Below are positions 36,404-44,389 of a stretch of 64,000 nt of DNA, one piece after another. Numbering within the stretch: the first letter of the stretch is position 1; every line of letters begins with the position of its first letter. The stretch spans positions 232,347-296,346 of the forward strand of contig NZ_GL891985.1 of the NCBI RefSeq assembly GCF_000213555.1, given 5' to 3'. The DNA is from Dysgonomonas gadei ATCC BAA-286 (GTDB taxonomy: Bacteria; Bacteroidota; Bacteroidia; Bacteroidales; Dysgonomonadaceae). Below the pieces are notes generated by a model, which was not told the origin of the DNA, made no database searches, and saw only the letters and a program-made list of their open reading frames with translations. Position numbers and translations under genes: made by a program.

Positions 36404-38100
36404 TGAATAAAATAAATAGTCTTATAGCAACCATAGCTGCGAATAAGAAATCCCATTTCTGGGTTTTCTTTACCACATTGATACTTCTTTCATTTTATAT
36501 GACAGAAGTCTTCGGCGCGGTGTACGAGCATCCGGGCTATGACTATTACTTTCACCTGAAACGTTTCGAGGCACTGATTACCGCGCTTCGGGAAGGAACT
36601 TTTCCTCATTATATAGACTATGCTGCGGCACTCAATTACGGCTATCTGAGCAAGGTATTCTACTCCGATGTAATATTGATCCCTTTTGCTACACTGGGTA
36701 TCCTTATAGGTTCGTACAATTCCTTTGAAGTGATGCTGTTTACCATGACCATTCTTTGCGGAATATTCATGTATTCGGCGGTGAAAACAATATATAAGAG
36801 TTCGTTTGCAGCTTTTGTTGCAGGGATACTCTATACATTCTCCGTCTATCGCTTCTATGATATTTACAACCGTGGTGCCATGGGCGAAGTCTTTGCCTTT
36901 ACATTTATTCCCCTGGTATTTCTGGGACTTTACCATATAATTAAAGGCGATTATAAGAAATGGTATATTATTGCCATTGGTTTCAGTCTGCTTATTTTTT
37001 CACATGTTATCTCTACGGTTCTCACATTTATTACAGTGGTGATAGTACTTATTTTCTACTGTAAACCATTGATAAAAGAACCCAAAAGATTCGCTTACCT
37101 CATTCTCGCGGGAATTGTCACCTTAGCCATTACAGCAGTCTATATATTTCCGCTATGGGAGCAGATGCAGGCAAACACATACCGCTATGAGACCAACAAT
37201 TGGACGCTGCCTGCCAATGCCAAGATACCCCTCGATTATGTTTTCTGGGGATTGGTGAGCGGATTCTATTACCGGGACGATATATCGATAGTAGGTATCG
37301 GTGTTTTGCTGACTTCGGTTATTCTGCTTCGTTTCTTTATCAGGGGTAAATCGGAAATGCTGAAAAGTGTGGATATCGGGCTGCTTATCGGGTTGTTCTA
37401 TATTTTTGCATCTTCGCAGTTATTCCCGTGGGGACGGTTTCCGTTCACCCTGTTGTCTTTTATCCAGTATCCGGGACGGTTGTATCTGTTGGTGACCTTT
37501 TTCTTTGCTGTGGCAGGGGGATATTATCTGTCGAGGATATTTGTGAAAGAAAAAGCCCGTTTCATCGTGGTTTTAGCTGTTATCCTATGTACTGCCATAG
37601 TAATATATATGCACAACGATAATTACAGGATTATGCATACCCATATCGGGCAAACAAATGAAAGGCCTGAAGCAAGCAATTTTTTCTACCTGAACGGAGC
37701 AGAATATGTTCCCGATAAAGTAGAATCTGCCTACCACATTCTTCTCAGAGGCGACAATATTGCTTCCATAAATGGAAATACGGCGATTGAAAGCCACAGC
37801 CGGGACAAGCATATACTGAATATCAGGATAAATACGCAAAGCACAGACTCGCTGGAACTCCCACTCTTCTATTACAAAGGTTACACAGCTCTACTGAATG
37901 ACAAGGAATTACCAATCACACAAAGTACACACGGACTTATACAGATACCTGTAAATGAAACAGGTGATGTGAAAGTATATTACGAAGGTACAATTATTCA
38001 GAAAGTGAGCTTCTATCTGAGTATTCTTAGCATTCTATGCCTCATTATATACATTTGGATCACAAAAAAACGTAAGAATGACAATAAAGCACATAGATAG
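36400..38100 (+). CDS. PF10131-type GT-C-like membrane protein, array member 5 of 6
   Basis: 566 residues. First-loop motif GYDYYFHLKR, then LNYGYLSKVFYSD; second signature FPWGRFPF with IQYPGRLYLL, where the W of the PWR motif is Gly. C-terminal domain with LFYYKGYTALLND and GLIQIPVNETGDV. The N-terminus IAANKKSHFWVFFTT matches members 2 and 3. The start at ATG 36400 overlaps the stop of member 4. Its last ~100 bases of C-domain coding sequence are nearly identical to those of member 6, pointing to recent gene conversion. It overlaps member 6 by 23 bases. Confidence 0.75.
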   Translation: MMNKINSLIATIAANKKSHFWVFFTTLILLSFYMTEVFGAVYEHPGYDYYFHLKRFEALITALREGTFPHYIDYAAALNYGYLSKVFYSDVILIPFATLGILIGSYNSFEVMLFTMTILCGIFMYSAVKTIYKSSFAAFVAGILYTFSVYRFYDIYNRGAMGEVFAFTFIPLVFLGLYHIIKGDYKKWYIIAIGFSLLIFSHVISTVLTFITVVIVLIFYCKPLIKEPKRFAYLILAGIVTLAITAVYIFPLWEQMQANTYRYETNNWTLPANAKIPLDYVFWGLVSGFYYRDDISIVGIGVLLTSVILLRFFIRGKSEMLKSVDIGLLIGLFYIFASSQLFPWGRFPFTLLSFIQYPGRLYLLVTFFFAVAGGYYLSRIFVKEKARFIVVLAVILCTAIVIYMHNDNYRIMHTHIGQTNERPEASNFFYLNGAEYVPDKVESAYHILLRGDNIASINGNTAIESHSRDKHILNIRINTQSTDSLELPLFYYKGYTALLNDKELPITQSTHGLIQIPVNETGDVKVYYEGTIIQKVSFYLSILSILCLIIYIWITKKRKNDNKAHR

Positions 38101-39769
38101 AAAGACAAAATTCAGGATATTTTTAGTATTCTTTTTCCTCATCTCGTTACTAGCAACACTCTACTACACCCTTGCATCCGATTATCCGGGCGTAGATTAC
38201 TATTTTCATCTCAGACGCTTCAATGTTTTGATACAAGCTCTATCTGATGGTCAATATCCTTTTTATATCGACACTACGCTCATAGAAAGTTATGGTTATA
38301 ATGTAAAATCGTTTTACCCCGATCTTATCTTATTGCCTTTCGCATTTATTGGAATATTTACAGGTGCATTGTTTGCTTATAATCTGATGTTATTTACAGC
38401 TACATTTCTATGCGGAGTTTTCACATATAAGTTAGCAGAAAGAATCTACAATAGTCCTTTTACAGCCGTAATCAGTGCTATCTTATTTACTTTTTGCCTG
38501 TACCGGATGTTCGACATATATCATCGCGCTGCATTGGGTGAAATCCTTTCTTTTACTTTTGTCCCTATCGTATTTTTGGGCTTATATGAGATACTGAAAG
38601 GAGATTACAAGAAATGGTATATTCTTACAATCGGAATTTCTCTGATGATATATACTCATTTGATATCTTCCGTACTCATCTTTATCCTCATTTTATTATT
38701 CTGTGTTATTTCTTATAAATCTTTTTTGGATAACCCTAAAAGACTACTGTTCCTCATCCTGTCAGGACTGATTAGTTTGCCTATTGTTGCTTCTTACATA
38801 ATCCCGATGTTAGAGCAAATCAGTTCAAATAGTTTCAAGTTCAATTCTCATGTGGGCGAACTATGGAGGGGACAGTTAGCAATCAGCGCATTGATAAAAG
38901 GTCTGCTTGGAGGAATTGTATTTCAAAACAGAATGGTAATTTATGGAAGCGGTATTGGAGTTCTTCTCTTTGCCCCCATTTTGTTACGCTTCTTTGTTAA
39001 AGAGAAATCCGAGAAACTGTACATGACAGATATTATCGTTATCATCGGTATATTTCTTATTTTTACTACTACCTACCTGTTTCCGTGGAGTTCACCCTAT
39101 CTGCAATTCTTCCAATTCATCCAGTTCCCTTGGAGATGGCTCGAATTTTCAAGTTTTTCCTTTGCTATTGCCGGAGGATTTTATTTATCTCAAATTGTCA
39201 CATCTCAGCGAAATCGCATAGTAACCTGTACTGTTGTTATTATCCTTTCTTTTCTATCAACTATAAATTATATAAATCACTTCGAACGGGAATATACAGA
39301 GGGAAAAGTGTCCCCATGGGAGGAAGAGTATTTAACAGAAGAACCGACTATTCATAATTCTTATTATATCATAGGAGGAGAATACCTCCCGGCAAAAGTC
39401 CCGTCCATTTTCTATATCCATGACAGAGGAGATAGTATCAGTGTAAACAATGCAGACTCCAAAATTTCCAGATTTAAAAGGGAAGACACAATATTAAAGT
39501 TTACTGTAAATATTGCAGAAGCTGATAGCCTGACCCTTCCCCTAATTTATTATAAAGGCTACACAGCATTACTGAACAACAAAGACTTACCCATCACACA
39601 AAGCACACACGGGCTTATACAGATACCTGTGAATGAAACGGGTAATGTGAAAGTATATTACGAAGGTACAATTATTCAAAAAGTGAGCTTCGGTATTTCC
39701 ATTCTCGCTATATTTGCATTATGTATTTATATTCTTATACAAAGAAGAAAGAAACCATTTAAAACGTAA
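38078..39769 (+). CDS. PF10131-type GT-C-like membrane protein, array member 6 of 6
   Basis: 563 residues. First-loop motif GVDYYFHLRR, then IESYGYNVKSFYPD; second signature FPWSSPYLQFFQFIQFPWRWLEF with a short insertion. C-terminal domain with LIYYKGYTALLNN and GLIQIPVNETGNV, followed by the last helix and the tail QRRKKPFKT. The C-terminal domain is almost identical to that of member 5 from DLPITQSTHG onward. A 70-residue membrane protein gene follows after 4 bases, so the transcript probably continues to the YqaA-like gene. Confidence 0.75.
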   Translation: MTIKHIDRKTKFRIFLVFFFLISLLATLYYTLASDYPGVDYYFHLRRFNVLIQALSDGQYPFYIDTTLIESYGYNVKSFYPDLILLPFAFIGIFTGALFAYNLMLFTATFLCGVFTYKLAERIYNSPFTAVISAILFTFCLYRMFDIYHRAALGEILSFTFVPIVFLGLYEILKGDYKKWYILTIGISLMIYTHLISSVLIFILILLFCVISYKSFLDNPKRLLFLILSGLISLPIVASYIIPMLEQISSNSFKFNSHVGELWRGQLAISALIKGLLGGIVFQNRMVIYGSGIGVLLFAPILLRFFVKEKSEKLYMTDIIVIIGIFLIFTTTYLFPWSSPYLQFFQFIQFPWRWLEFSSFSFAIAGGFYLSQIVTSQRNRIVTCTVVIILSFLSTINYINHFEREYTEGKVSPWEEEYLTEEPTIHNSYYIIGGEYLPAKVPSIFYIHDRGDSISVNNADSKISRFKREDTILKFTVNIAEADSLTLPLIYYKGYTALLNNKDLPITQSTHGLIQIPVNETGNVKVYYEGTIIQKVSFGISILAIFALCIYILIQRRKKPFKT

Positions 39770-39773
39770 TGCA

Positions 39774-39983
39774 ATGCAATATTCTAACTGGGATTACATA
39801 TACGCCATATTCATGCTCATTTTCGGCATCTTTATGATTATCAGCCCCCGCTCGCTCATGCGCAAGGCCAAATATGACGAAGAAAGCCTGAAAACTGAAT
39901 CGTGGGTAAAAAAAGCAGGCATAGGCCTGTGTATAATAGCACCCCTTTTCGCCCTCTTCATATACTACAAGATGCATGCTTGA
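39774..39983 (+). CDS. Small membrane protein (69 aa, two helices)
   Basis: The frame could start at 39714 inside array member 6, but ATG 39774 (MQYSNWDYIYAIFMLIFGIF) sits 4 bases after that gene's stop and gives a compact protein. It has two membrane segments (residues ~8-24 and ~46-65) joined by a charged loop (SPRSLMRKAKYDEESLKTESW). The proteins seen in similar places in Bacteroidota are labelled hypothetical or DUF6199-like; I do not recognise a function. It overlaps the next gene by 8 bases. Confidence 0.6.
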   Translation: MQYSNWDYIYAIFMLIFGIFMIISPRSLMRKAKYDEESLKTESWVKKAGIGLCIIAPLFALFIYYKMHA

Positions 39984-40419
39984 CGGCTTCGTCGAATATG
40001 GTTATATCGGCCTTTTTCTGGCATCTTTCCTGGCGGCAACTATTCTGCCGTTCGGGTCGGAATTTGTCTTTGCCGGACTGTTGGCTATAGGGATGAATGC
40101 CTGGGGATGTGTCATTGTAGCCTCAGTAGGTAACTGGCTGGGAGGTATGACCAACTATTATCTCGGTCGTCTGGGAAAAATAGAATGGATAGAAAAATAC
40201 CTGAAAGTAGACCGGGGCAAGATAGAAAAGATGCAGCAATGGCTGGAAGGGAAAGGTGCGATAATGGCCTTTTTCAGTTTCATGCCTGTTGTGGGTGATA
40301 TCATCGCACTGGCTTTGGGTTATATGCGGGCAAATATATATATTGTCAATGTAGCAATGTTCTCGGGTAAATTGTTGCGGTATATATTGATTATGTATGG
40401 TGTGAGTTGGATTATATGA
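39976..40419 (+). CDS. YqaA/DedA-like membrane protein
   Basis: 147 residues. It has the SNARE-associated/DedA core in short form: an N-terminal helix GYIGLFLASFLAATILPFGSEFVF with the acidic E, then the G-x-x-x-G-rich VASVGNWLGGMTNYYLGR block, and the FFSFMPVVGDIIALALGYMR helix pair. YqaA-type proteins are small relatives of DedA, which act in undecaprenyl-phosphate or phospholipid flipping. The overlap with the upstream small gene places it at the end of the polA/membrane-array transcription unit. If the array proteins use polyprenyl-phosphate sugars, a carrier-handling protein here would fit; that is inference. Confidence 0.85.
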   Translation: MLDGFVEYGYIGLFLASFLAATILPFGSEFVFAGLLAIGMNAWGCVIVASVGNWLGGMTNYYLGRLGKIEWIEKYLKVDRGKIEKMQQWLEGKGAIMAFFSFMPVVGDIIALALGYMRANIYIVNVAMFSGKLLRYILIMYGVSWII

Positions 40420-40750
40420 TGATGTATATTTATTGGGGAAGTTTATCTATACTTAAATCGGTGAACAGTGAACAGTCGGAGAAAGGAAAGCTAGTAATGA
40501 AAAATAGTGTAAAAAATGTAACTTTTGTAACTTTTTCTAGAGATAGGCCACTGATGCGTCAGCTACTGTTAACTGATTCAAAAATGTCAGATATGTCAGA
40601 TTTTAACAAAAATAGTACACTCCAATAACTAACTCTTTTAACGCAAAGGGCGCAAAAGTTGACAATTGGAAAATAGTGTAAAAAGTGTCAACTTTGTCAG
40701 GTTTTTTGAACATTGATAATGCTAAATTATTTTTTTAATAGAACAAACTA
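40420..40750. other. Intergenic region with three A-tract/T-tract repeat motifs
   Basis: No gene. It holds three copies of a ~27-bp motif with two 9-base-spaced TnACA units between A- and T-runs (40511-40536, 40581-40608, 40680-40707). Part of the motif copies lies in an accidental frame (40407-40628). Confidence 0.7.
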
Positions 40751-41530
40751 ATGTCAACTATATTATTCCACGAAATAGTTTTCGGACCTATACACAGCCG
40801 GCGTCTCGGCAGTTCGCTGGGGATGAACCTCCTCCCCTACGACGGTAAGCTGTGTTCATTCGACTGCATCTACTGTGAATGCGGGTACAACAAAGACTTC
40901 AGGACGAGAACAAAACTTCCCGACCGGGAAAATGTAAAGGCTGCGCTTGAAGATAAACTTATCCGGCTCCGCGAAGAAAATGCCGATATTGACGTTATCA
41001 CCTTCGCAGGAAACGGCGAGCCGACTATGCATCCTCAATTTGCCGGAATCATAGACGATACGATAGAATTACGGGACAAATATTTCCCCAAAGCAAAGAT
41101 CAGCGTGCTGTCCAATGCCATGCATGCAGGAAAGCAGAAGGTTTTTGACGCGCTGGAAAAGGTAGACAATAATATACTTAAGCTCGACTCAGGTATACTG
41201 GAAACTATACGCCTGATAGATCGCCCCAACTCACCGGAATACAGCGTCGAAAAACAAAAGGAGCTATTTAAGCGTTTCAAAGGCAATTTTATTATGCAAA
41301 CAATGTTTGTAACAGGGAGTCACAATGGAAAAACTGTGGACAATACCACAGAAGAGGAAATCTCGGCATGGCTGCAAATAGTAAAAGAAACAAATCCTCG
41401 CGAAGTGATGATATATACGATCGACAGGGAAACACCCGAAAAGAATCTTGAGAAAGTTTCTGTGGAGAAGTTAAAGGAAATCGCAAAACGTATCGAAGAA
41501 TTAGGAATAAAGGTCAATGTTGCAGGTTAA
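40751..41530 (+). CDS. Radical SAM protein (COG0731-like Fe-S oxidoreductase)
   Basis: 259 residues. N-terminal FGPIHSRRLGSSLGMNLLP precedes the cluster motif CSFDCIYCECGYN (C-x3-C-x2-C, ~residues 34-41), and VITFAGNGEPTMHPQF is the SAM-binding GNGEPT block. This is the family sometimes annotated as wybutosine-synthesis-like in bacteria; its substrate is not known. The oxidoreductase that follows begins 45 bases downstream on the same strand. Confidence 0.9.
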   Translation: MSTILFHEIVFGPIHSRRLGSSLGMNLLPYDGKLCSFDCIYCECGYNKDFRTRTKLPDRENVKAALEDKLIRLREENADIDVITFAGNGEPTMHPQFAGIIDDTIELRDKYFPKAKISVLSNAMHAGKQKVFDALEKVDNNILKLDSGILETIRLIDRPNSPEYSVEKQKELFKRFKGNFIMQTMFVTGSHNGKTVDNTTEEEISAWLQIVKETNPREVMIYTIDRETPEKNLEKVSVEKLKEIAKRIEELGIKVNVAG

Positions 41531-41575
41531 GTAATATTGATAATCAACAACTCTATAAATAAATTAAACATAATA

Positions 41576-42127
41576 ATGGTAACAATCGTATTCAGCCACC
41601 CATGGCATGGTAGCTTTAACAAAGCTATTTTAGACACAATTACAGCAAAATTCGAACAACAAAACAAGGCTTATCAGGTTATCGACCTCCCTAAAGATAA
41701 ATTCAACCCCTCATTTTCAGAAGCGGAACTTGCAGTATATAATCAGGGAAAGGCTATCGACCCGCTCGTTCTGAAATATCAGGAGATGCTGAATAAATCT
41801 GATGAGGCTATATTCATATATCCAATCTGGTGGGGAACAATGCCTGCTATACTGAAAGGCTTTTTTGATAAAGTACTTCTTCAAGGTTTTGCTTTCAGCT
41901 ATGAAAATGGATGGACTCCATTGCTCAAAATCGGACGGGCTACAGTAATCACAACATCGGAGAGTGCCGGCGAAATATTCAAGCCTTTCGTTCAGGATTA
42001 TTTTATTCCTAACATGCTCTATTCGGTAGGTATCAACAATGCCACATGGCTCAATTGCGAACACACCTCCACAGGTACCGACGAGATGCGCAAAGACTTC
42101 CTCAAGAAAGTGGAAGCTACGGTGTGA
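41576..42127 (+). CDS. NAD(P)H oxidoreductase, flavodoxin-like (KefF/MdaB type)
   Basis: 183 residues from ATG 41576 (MVTIVFSHPWHGSFNKAIL). An earlier ATG at 41537 would add a Lys/Asn-rich tail without counterpart in the family. The flavodoxin-like fold is marked by FSHPWHGSFN (FMN phosphate loop) and IFIYPIWWGTMPAILKGFFDKVLLQGFAFSY. Such enzymes reduce quinones or other electrophiles with NAD(P)H. A shared hairpin follows (42148-42175). Confidence 0.9.
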   Translation: MVTIVFSHPWHGSFNKAILDTITAKFEQQNKAYQVIDLPKDKFNPSFSEAELAVYNQGKAIDPLVLKYQEMLNKSDEAIFIYPIWWGTMPAILKGFFDKVLLQGFAFSYENGWTPLLKIGRATVITTSESAGEIFKPFVQDYFIPNMLYSVGINNATWLNCEHTSTGTDEMRKDFLKKVEATV

Positions 42128-42147
42128 TATAGAAAACTTAAAATACA

Positions 42148-42175
42148 AAGGGACAGACTATACAGCCTGTCCCTT
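42148..42175. terminator. Terminator between oxidoreductase and tsaE
   Basis: 9-bp stem AAGGGACAG / CTGTCCCTT, followed by a T-rich tract on the plus strand. It lies between the convergent oxidoreductase and tsaE genes. Confidence 0.8.
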
Positions 42176-42202
42176 CTTATCTTCTTTTAAAGAACCTGAA
42201 CA

Positions 42203-42619
42203 CTAGGCACCAACTACTACACTTCTACTGCCATCTTCCAAGACTTTGATACTGACATTCACTGTATCGGCCGGCAGGAGGTTCTCAATCAGTTCGGGCC
42301 ACTCGATAAAACAGAGGCTACCGCTGTAGAAATAATCTTCGTAGCCGAAATCGAAAGCCTCTTCCACTTTGTTGATCCGGTAGAAGTCGAAATGGTAAAT
42401 CAACTCTCCACTATCGGAACGGTATTCGTTGACGATGGCGAATGTAGGGCTGTTTATAGTATCTGACACACCCAATTTCTCGCAGATGGCTTTGATAAAG
42501 GTAGTCTTACCCGCACCCATTTCGCCACGGAATGCAAAGACGGTATTATCTCCCATCGATTTTACGAATTCGATAGCGGCCTGATCCATGTCCTCTAGTG
42601 ATTTTATTGTAATATTCAT
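42203..42619 (-). CDS. tsaE: tRNA threonylcarbamoyladenosine biosynthesis ATPase TsaE
   Basis: 138 residues. Walker A FRGEMGAGKTTFIKAI (~residues 30-45) is followed by SPTFAIVNEY and the Walker B-like HFDFYRI. A late block LCFIEWPELIENLLP is also diagnostic. TsaE drives the TsaBD(C) machinery that makes t6A at position 37 of ANN-decoding tRNAs. A TATCTTTG -7 box lies upstream at 42644-42651. Confidence 0.96.
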   Translation of the reverse strand: MNITIKSLEDMDQAAIEFVKSMGDNTVFAFRGEMGAGKTTFIKAICEKLGVSDTINSPTFAIVNEYRSDSGELIYHFDFYRINKVEEAFDFGYEDYFYSGSLCFIEWPELIENLLPADTVNVSIKVLEDGSRSVVVGA

Positions 42620-43042
42620 ATCTAATCATCATTAATTTGATTACAAAGATATATTTTGTCTTGCATTCTTTATGCTTTTTTACGCCTACCTCCTTATTTT
42701 ATTTGATGAAGTTTAAATAAAATTATCTATATGGAAAGAAGGGGTTATTAAGAATGAAAAAAGCGACAAAAAGAAAAAATCTTCAATTTGTCGCTCTCTG
42801 TGCGATAAGGTATCAGATTATCGAACACTTATAGAGGATTTTGTGAAAGTTATTGAGTTTATGAAGTATATTAATTTTATGGATATGGTGAGATGATGCA
42901 TAAAAGAATTATCCTACCCTTAGGCGTTCTATTCTCGATGATTTAGATTTAATTTATGAGTTGAAAGAGTGGATTCCAAAGCCATAATTAACTTATTGTT
43001 ATTATAGCTATATTTGAAAAGGAATCTAAAACACACAAATGT
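42620..43042. other. Intergenic region beside abiH: hairpin and gene remnants
   Basis: Besides the tsaE -7 box (42644-42651) it holds a hairpin with 9-bp arms (42762-42770 with 42787-42795), followed on the minus strand by a T-run. A short frame at ~42906-42987 reads LRRSILDDLDLIYELKEWIPKP before a stop and looks like the tail of a decayed gene. No full gene is present. Confidence 0.55.
42644..42651 (-). promoter_or_regulatory. -7 box for tsaE
   Basis: TATCTTTG on the minus strand, 25 bases upstream of the tsaE start. Confidence 0.6.
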
Positions 43043-43873
43043 ATGACTAATAATGATTATGACACAATTTTGATAACAGGGAATGGATTTGATTTAAATT
43101 TAGGTTTAAAAACAGGTTATCAGGATTTTATAGTAAGTGATGCTTTCAGTAACTTACTAAAGGCAAACAATCAGCTTTGTATATATCTAAAAAATCAACA
43201 TGAACTAAATAATTGGATAGATATTGAAAATGAACTGAAAGAATACTCGAAGTCAATATATAAAGATTCTAATAGAAATATATTTAGACAAGAATATCAA
43301 TCTTTGTGTAAATCTTTATGCGATTATTTGAATAACATAGATATGTCATATGTAGATAATATAGATGAAACATCCCAAGCTTATGAAATTCTCACAGAGA
43401 AATTTGAAAGACTATTAATTTTCAATTTTAATTATACATTAAGTATTGAATATCTTTTATATAAGAAAAATTTAAATCATAAAGTTATCAAGGTGCATGG
43501 TACTGCTAAAGAGAACAGAATTGTTTTTGGTGTAGAAGATAATGCAAGAATTAATGCAAGTGATGTTTTTTTGAAAAAATCGACTTGCATATGGAACAAA
43601 ATATATGATATTGATAAAATTTTATCTAATGCAAAAGATATTATATTCTTAGGATATTCTTTAGGAGAAACTGACCATCATTATTTCGAACAGTTTTTTA
43701 AGGCTGCTGCTATAAATAATTTCATGGATAGAAGTCGAAAGAATATTTTTATATCATATTATAAAGAAGATAGCATGTATGATATCCTCAAACAGATAGA
43801 TTACATGACAAGCAATCGAATCCAAGGTCTTAGGACTCATCAAAATTTTGAAATGTTTGATTTAGCAAAATAG
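43043..43873 (+). CDS. AbiH-family abortive infection protein
   Basis: 276 residues. The N-terminal TILITGNGFDLNLGLKTGYQDF with NWIDIENEL and the later KVHGTAKENRIVFGVE and FLGYSLGETDHHYF blocks are the signatures of AbiH (PF14253). AbiH is a single-gene phage defence family first found in Lactococcus and thought to kill or arrest infected cells; its biochemical activity is unclear, and a SIR2-like nucleotide fold has been suggested. The gene is much richer in A/T than its neighbours. It lies alone between tsaE and tRNA-Leu, flanked by hairpins and a gene remnant, all of which suggest horizontal arrival. Confidence 0.88.
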   Translation: MTNNDYDTILITGNGFDLNLGLKTGYQDFIVSDAFSNLLKANNQLCIYLKNQHELNNWIDIENELKEYSKSIYKDSNRNIFRQEYQSLCKSLCDYLNNIDMSYVDNIDETSQAYEILTEKFERLLIFNFNYTLSIEYLLYKKNLNHKVIKVHGTAKENRIVFGVEDNARINASDVFLKKSTCIWNKIYDIDKILSNAKDIIFLGYSLGETDHHYFEQFFKAAAINNFMDRSRKNIFISYYKEDSMYDILKQIDYMTSNRIQGLRTHQNFEMFDLAK

Positions 43874-44082
43874 TATTGCTTTAATTATTAAAAGAATATA
43901 TAATCGAAGGTTGCAGTCCAGTAACGTTTTTTCTTTTTTATAAAAATAATTTCAATAACTATTTACAATTTACTTTTTCAAATTTATATATCTGTATGAG
44001 ATATATAAAATAGAATGTTTTTTCCACTTATATAAAAGAAAAAAGAGACAAAATGGAAAAATTACCAAATTGTCTCTTTGAG
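43874..44082. other. AT-rich gap between abiH and tRNA-Leu
   Basis: About 170 AT-rich bases without a gene, then the tRNA terminator. Base composition resembles abiH rather than the dnaX side, so it probably belongs to the same imported segment. Confidence 0.5.
44042..44079 (-). terminator. Terminator of tRNA-Leu
   Basis: 10-bp stem AAAGAGACAA / TTGTCTCTTT, with an additional inner TGG/CCA pairing. On the minus strand it is followed by TTTTTTCTTTT. It begins 3 bases after the tRNA 3' end. Confidence 0.9.
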
Positions 44083-44164
44083 TGCGGATGAAGGGACTCG
44101 AACCCCCACGCCTCACGGCACCAGATCCTAAGTCTGGCGCGGCTACCAATTACGCCACATCCGC
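44083..44164 (-). tRNA. tRNA-Leu (anticodon TAG)
   Basis: 82 bases on the minus strand. The acceptor arm GCGGATG pairs with CATCCGC, and the discriminator is A. The anticodon stem-loop CCAGA-CTTAGGA-TCTGG gives anticodon TAG (reads CUA, leucine). There is a long variable arm (TGCCGTGAGGCG), as expected for class II tRNAs, and a T-loop TTCGAGT. No CCA is encoded. A terminator follows directly. Confidence 0.97.
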
Positions 44165-44359
44165 GTAGCTAATTGCGTTAGCGGGTACAAAGGTATAATT
44201 ATTTTTCTAATAACAATGCTTTATATGCAAAAAATGGAATTTTTGACAAAAATAAGATCATATAAGTCTGAAAAAGACCCGGAAATTCGGAACAGACATA
44301 CAATTTTTAAGTTAATGCTTTCGGGTAAACTTTAGCTTTTTTCTTTCCGTTTTTTTTCA

Positions 44360-44367
44360 TAGCTTTG
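44360..44367 (+). promoter_or_regulatory. -7 box for dnaX
   Basis: TAGCTTTG, 22 bases before the dnaX start, matches TAnnTTTG. Confidence 0.6.
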
Positions 44368-44389
44368 TCCTGCTAAAGAAGAAATTGAG

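Noticed and set aside
29550..39769. Connection of the PTPS-related array with QueD (a true PTPS homologue) at 52.2 kb
   Set aside because: The shared name comes from the Pfam label only; the array proteins are polytopic membrane proteins with none of the QueD zinc-ligand motifs.
40407..40628. 73-residue frame behind the YqaA-like gene
   Set aside because: It overlaps the YqaA end and runs through two A/T-tract motifs; the protein (VKNVTFVTFS...) is a translation of the repeats.
42796..42860. Degenerate tRNA in front of the hairpin at 42762
   Set aside because: A TTCGA and a GCGAC/GCAC-like 3' tail resemble the tRNA-Leu end, but no cloverleaf arms pair; kept only as a remark under the AbiH islet.
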